From Blastococcus sp. TBT05-19 (GTDB lineage Bacteria; Actinomycetota; Actinomycetes; Mycobacteriales; Geodermatophilaceae): a stretch of DNA of 64,000 nucleotides. Location: the NCBI RefSeq assembly GCF_003319095.1, contig NZ_QOHI01000006.1:62001-126000 (forward strand), read 5' to 3'. Below are positions 60,960-64,000 of the stretch, in pieces; the first letter of the stretch is position 1; every line of letters begins with the position of its first letter. The notes beneath the pieces were generated by a model. It made no database searches. It was not told the origin of the DNA and saw only the letters and a program-made list of their open reading frames with translations. Made by a program: the position numbers and the translations under genes.

Positions 60960-60999
60960 AGTTTTGCGTTACCCTGAGCCCTCAGACTTACGCAAAACT
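60960..60999. promoter_or_regulatory. 40-bp dyad upstream of the AlbA_2 regulator gene
   Basis: AGTTTTGCGT (60960-60969) pairs exactly with ACGCAAAACT (60990-60999). An inner pair CTGAG/CTCAG (60974-60985) shares the same centre. It ends 12 bases before the GTG at 61012, in a 145-base gap after the helicase. It may be an operator bound by the regulator itself, or a hairpin in its mRNA leader. Confidence 0.65.
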
Positions 61000-61011
61000 C
61001 GGGGGAAACTT

Positions 61012-62751
61012 GTGACGCTTAAACCGTGGGTTGCAGGTGCCCTCCAGTCGGTGGAAGACGGCGCTCGAGCGAGCTCGGCGGAGTCCCCCACGCTGGATTT
61101 CAAGACGGACGGCCGATCTCCTGGGGACACCGCAGAGAACCTTGCGGAGGCAGCCGCCTGCTTCGCGAACGCGGCCGGCGGCTGCATCGTCGTTGGCGTC
61201 GCGGACCGGAAGGCAGGCCGCGATGCCTTCGTCGGAACGCAGCTCGACCCCAACCGACTGCAGCGGCGCATCTACGAGGTCACCTCCCCGCCCCTCATCG
61301 TCACGGTTGAGGAGCACAATTGGGCCGAGCAGCGGCTACTGGTGATTACCGCGCCGCGCAGTCCGGACGTTCACCAGGTGAAGGGCAAGGCCACCGAACG
61401 CGTCGGCACCGCATGCGAGCCAATGTCCGCGGTCCGGATCGCTGCGGTCGTGGCCGAACGGCGCGGCGACGACTGGTCTGCCGCCGATTCAGGAGTTCCT
61501 CGTTCGGCCGTCGTTGCCGGCACCCTGACAGAGGCACGACGGCTTCTGGCTGAGGCTCCAGATGCGGAGCGCCGCCGCTGGGCCGACAGCTCGGACCGGG
61601 ACATGCTCCGCCGCCTGGGTCTGCTCGCTACGGCGGGGACGCTGACGAACGCCGGAGCGCTGCTTCTGGTCGCGAACGAAGCAAGCCCCCTCATCTCATA
61701 CGTCCATCGCCGCTCTCGGTCCGGAGAGCTCTCGACGAACCAGCAGCTGTCTGCGCCGGGGCTTACCGCGCTGCTTCGGACCTTCGAGCTGATCGAGAAC
61801 CGGGTCGATCGCACACCGGTCAACCTGCCCAACGGCCAGCAACTCTTCATTGCCGACCTTCCCGACCTGGCGGTCCGCGAGGCAGTCGTCAACGCCTTCA
61901 TGCACCGGGACTACCAGTCGACCGGCATGGTGCAGATCGAGCACTCCAGCACGCGCCTCGCCGTGACCTCTCCAGGGGCGTTCGTGCTGGGTGTGACGCC
62001 CGAGAACATTCTCACCGTGAGCTCGCGGCCAAGAAATCCAGCGTTGGCTGGCGTGATTCGCCAGCTCGGCCTCGCCGAGACCGCTGGCGTGGGCGTGGAC
62101 CGCATGTACGCCGAGATGGTGAAGGTCGGTCACCAGCCACCGACATTCACAGGCGACCAGTTTCGAGTGGCCGTCACGCTGCATGGCGGAGCGCCCAATA
62201 CGGCGGTAACCCGGTTCGCCACGACCCTTCCCGAAGACCGACGATCCGATCCAGACACGCTGCTAGTCATGCTCGCACTGCTGGGAAAGCGCAATGTCAC
62301 AGCGTCCGAGCTAGCGCCCACGCTGCAGAAGGACGATGACGAGGTGGAGGCCATCCTCTTGCAGCTCGCAACCCCGGCGGTCGGCTTCATTGAGCGGACC
62401 CGCGAGTCAGCCAACGCACGCGCCGGCATCTACCGCTTGCGCGACCAGGCTGTCGCCGCCCTCGGACCAGCGGTTACTTACCGACGGCGGGTCAGCGACG
62501 ACACTGACCGCAAGGTCATCGAGATCGTCCGCGAAGCCGGACAGGTCAACGGCCGCATCGTGCGAACGCTCGTGGACGTAGACACGCCGACCGCCTCTCG
62601 CATTCTCGCCGATCTGGTGGACCGGCAGATCCTCGTTAAGACGTCCGAGGCGCAGCGCGGACCGTCCGTCACCTACGGCCCCGGCCCGCAGTTCCCTTCC
62701 TCCCGACCACGCAAGCGCAGCGCCAAGAAGCAGGAGTCCCGCAATGACTGA
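61012..62751 (+). CDS. AlbA_2 (Schlafen-like) DNA-binding / GHKL-like ATP-binding protein
   Basis: A 579-residue protein. AlbA_2 domain: residues 20-130, with PTLDFKTDGRS and FANAAGGCIVVGVADR. GHKL-like (HATPase_c_4) domain: about 280-380, with LAVREAVVNAFMHRDYQS, TSPGAFVLGV and TAGVGVDRMYAEM. A winged-helix segment ends the chain (TASRILADLVDRQILVK), followed by a basic tail. Proteins of this type act as ATP-sensing regulators or occur in defence clusters. GTG 61012 is preceded by GGGGGA. Its last eight bases overlap the next gene (ATGACTGA). Confidence 0.87.
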   Translation: MTLKPWVAGALQSVEDGARASSAESPTLDFKTDGRSPGDTAENLAEAAACFANAAGGCIVVGVADRKAGRDAFVGTQLDPNRLQRRIYEVTSPPLIVTVEEHNWAEQRLLVITAPRSPDVHQVKGKATERVGTACEPMSAVRIAAVVAERRGDDWSAADSGVPRSAVVAGTLTEARRLLAEAPDAERRRWADSSDRDMLRRLGLLATAGTLTNAGALLLVANEASPLISYVHRRSRSGELSTNQQLSAPGLTALLRTFELIENRVDRTPVNLPNGQQLFIADLPDLAVREAVVNAFMHRDYQSTGMVQIEHSSTRLAVTSPGAFVLGVTPENILTVSSRPRNPALAGVIRQLGLAETAGVGVDRMYAEMVKVGHQPPTFTGDQFRVAVTLHGGAPNTAVTRFATTLPEDRRSDPDTLLVMLALLGKRNVTASELAPTLQKDDDEVEAILLQLATPAVGFIERTRESANARAGIYRLRDQAVAALGPAVTYRRRVSDDTDRKVIEIVREAGQVNGRIVRTLVDVDTPTASRILADLVDRQILVKTSEAQRGPSVTYGPGPQFPSSRPRKRSAKKQESRND

Positions 62752-64000
62752 GCAGGTCCGCCGCAAGCTCATCGAGGTTGCCCTGCCGCTCGAAGCGATC
62801 AACCGTGAGTCCGCGCGCGAGAAGTCGATCCGGCACGGCCACCCCTCCACGCTGCACCTTTGGTGGGCCCGCCGGCCGCTGGCCGCCGCGCGAGCCGTCC
62901 TATTTGCGCAGCTCGTCGACGATCCGTCGGCCCGACCCGACGAGTTCCCAACGCAGGAGGCGCAAGACACCGAGCGGCAGCGCCTGTTCGCGCTAATCGA
63001 GGAACTCGTGAAGTGGGACAACTCGACCAATGAGAAGCTGCTAGCCGAGGCGCACGCCGAGATTCTCAGGTCGACGGACGGTAGCCCTCCGCCGATCCTC
63101 GATCCGTTCGCCGGCGGCGGCTCGATTCCGCTGGAAGCGCAGCGCCTCGGCTTAGACGCGCACGCGAGCGACCTTAACCCCGTAGCTGTGCTGATCAACA
63201 AGGCCCTTATTGAGATCCCGCCTAAGTGGGCGGGACGGCCGCCTGTCTTCCCCGGCGCGGCGGACGACGCCGCCGGCTACTGGCCCCGCGCTACCGGACT
63301 CGCCGAGGACGTGCGCCGCTACGGCGCCTGGATGCGCGACGAGGCGGAGAAACGAATCGGGCACCTGTATCCGAAGGCGACGCTCTCCGACGGGACCAGA
63401 GCAACGGCGATCGCGTGGATCTGGGCGCGAACCGCAATATGCCCGAACCCTGCCTGCGGCGCGGAGATCCCTCTGGCAAGCACGTGGTGGCTAGCCAAAA
63501 GCAAGGACCGGCGCGCGTGGATTCAGCCCGTCGTGGCTGATGGTCGGGTCGATTATGACGTAAGGACCGGCAACGGTGGGCCTGACGACCCGCCTAAGCA
63601 AGGACGTGGCGCTCGATTCACTTGCCTGGTGTGCCGAGACACAACCACTGACGCATACGTGAAAACGGAAGCGGCGGCGGGAAGAATGGGGGCGCGCCTG
63701 ATGGCGGTAGTTGCCGAGGGCGAACGGCAACGCGTCTACCTTCGTCCCGACGAGATTCATATGGGCGCGATCAACTTAGAACGCCCCGAGAACGCCCCCG
63801 ACGGGGAGATCTCAAGAAATGGCCGCTGGTTCTCCCCGCCCGCGTTCGGTCTGGCCAGGTTCGCTGACCTATTCACGAATCGCCAGCTAGTTGCGCTAAC
63901 GACATTTAGCGACCTCGTAGGAGACGTCCACAGTCTTGTCGAGTCGCACGCCTCGAACGCTGGGCTTGCCGCCACCGAGGCGCGCGCTTACGCGGATGCG
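62744..64000 (+). CDS. DUF1156 (COG1743-type) DNA methylase, cut off by window edge
   Basis: At least 419 residues, still open at 64000. The N-terminal DUF1156 pattern is RRKLIEVALPLEAINRESA and HPSTLHLWWARRPLAAARA. The S-adenosylmethionine motif I is ILDPFAGGGSIPLEAQRLG, then SDLNPVAVLINKAL. A zinc-ribbon insert has CPNPACG and CLVCRD pairs. The catalytic NPPY-type motif is not yet reached. It would methylate adenine (or cytosine) in DNA as the self-marking part of a defence system. Two TTA leucine codons (63152 and 63776) are rare for this genome. ATG 62744 overlaps the previous stop. Confidence 0.9.
   Translation, partial: MTEQVRRKLIEVALPLEAINRESAREKSIRHGHPSTLHLWWARRPLAAARAVLFAQLVDDPSARPDEFPTQEAQDTERQRLFALIEELVKWDNSTNEKLLAEAHAEILRSTDGSPPPILDPFAGGGSIPLEAQRLGLDAHASDLNPVAVLINKALIEIPPKWAGRPPVFPGAADDAAGYWPRATGLAEDVRRYGAWMRDEAEKRIGHLYPKATLSDGTRATAIAWIWARTAICPNPACGAEIPLASTWWLAKSKDRRAWIQPVVADGRVDYDVRTGNGGPDDPPKQGRGARFTCLVCRDTTTDAYVKTEAAAGRMGARLMAVVAEGERQRVYLRPDEIHMGAINLERPENAPDGEISRNGRWFSPPAFGLARFADLFTNRQLVALTTFSDLVGDVHSLVESHASNAGLAATEARAYADA

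Noticed and set aside
57309-64000. Calling the right-edge cluster a complete class 1 DISARM system
   Set aside because: drmA, drmB and drmC are not in the window and the AlbA_2 protein is not a standard part. Only a DISARM-like or related island can be claimed.
1-64000. tRNA, rRNA, CRISPR, complete insertion sequence or replication origin
   Set aside because: No cloverleaf, rRNA-like stretch, spaced repeat, transposase gene or DnaA-box cluster was recognised by reading; a dedicated scan (tRNAscan, Infernal) could still find short RNAs.

Overview
The window is very GC-rich DNA with few intergenic gaps. It shows many GTG starts, repeated 4-bp ATGA/GTGA overlaps and several TANNNT boxes 6-7 bases before start codons (leaderless genes). 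F420-type luciferase-like oxidoreductases, DUF2277, DUF3048, PGPGW and DUF427 proteins and a DtxR/IdeR-type iron box point to an actinobacterium. Overall gene content resembles Geodermatophilaceae (Blastococcus, Geodermatophilus, Modestobacter), but that family assignment is inference. No rRNA, tRNA, CRISPR array or complete insertion sequence was seen.

Layout. 1-6 kb: universal stress protein end, then a CitA/CitB-type two-component system divergent from a tctCBA tricarboxylate uptake operon. 6-12 kb: GAF-PP2C phosphatase, SDR, PIN/NYN-like protein, small membrane proteins and a GT39-like glycosyltransferase. 12-18 kb: a leftward block with an Fe(III) ABC transporter (fbpABC), then an HpcH aldolase-like protein, an epimerase and a GT2 glycosyltransferase; an iron-box-like site lies before each half. 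18-24 kb: small housekeeping and hypothetical genes, a ferritin-like protein and an enoyl-CoA hydratase. 24-30 kb: one 1965-residue DUF4011/SF1 helicase/nuclease-like/DUF3320 protein. 31-35 kb: a phytochrome-PP2C phosphatase with a STAS anti-anti-sigma protein, divergent from an RsbW-type kinase (a light-linked partner switch). 35-42 kb: threonine dehydratase, a LuxR-type two-component system divergent from an ABC-2 exporter, a D-2-hydroxyacid dehydrogenase and a DUF3048 lipoprotein. 43-46 kb: a single-chain acyl-CoA carboxylase. 46-56.6 kb: SMP-30, a PASTA protein, an ECF sigma factor, a GT51 transglycosylase, a GGDEF protein, a luciferase-like protein, NUDIX, an ADP-ribosylglycohydrolase-phosphatase fusion, an AIM24 protein and a CocE-type hydrolase.

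56.6-64 kb (right edge): a remnant of a NUDIX gene marks the edge of a less GC-biased, rightward segment. It encodes a small unknown protein, an SNF2-type helicase with a C-terminal DUF3883 nuclease-like domain, an AlbA_2/GHKL-like ATP-binding regulator preceded by a 40-bp dyad, and the start of a DUF1156 (COG1743-type) DNA methylase that runs off the window. This is the best candidate for a phage-defence island; its remaining genes must lie beyond position 64000.

Links between genes. Citrate-type uptake is probably induced by its divergent sensor pair. Iron uptake and an adjoining sugar/surface operon may share DtxR/IdeR control. The phytochrome phosphatase probably acts on the neighbouring STAS protein, which in turn would release a sigma factor from the RsbW-type kinase.
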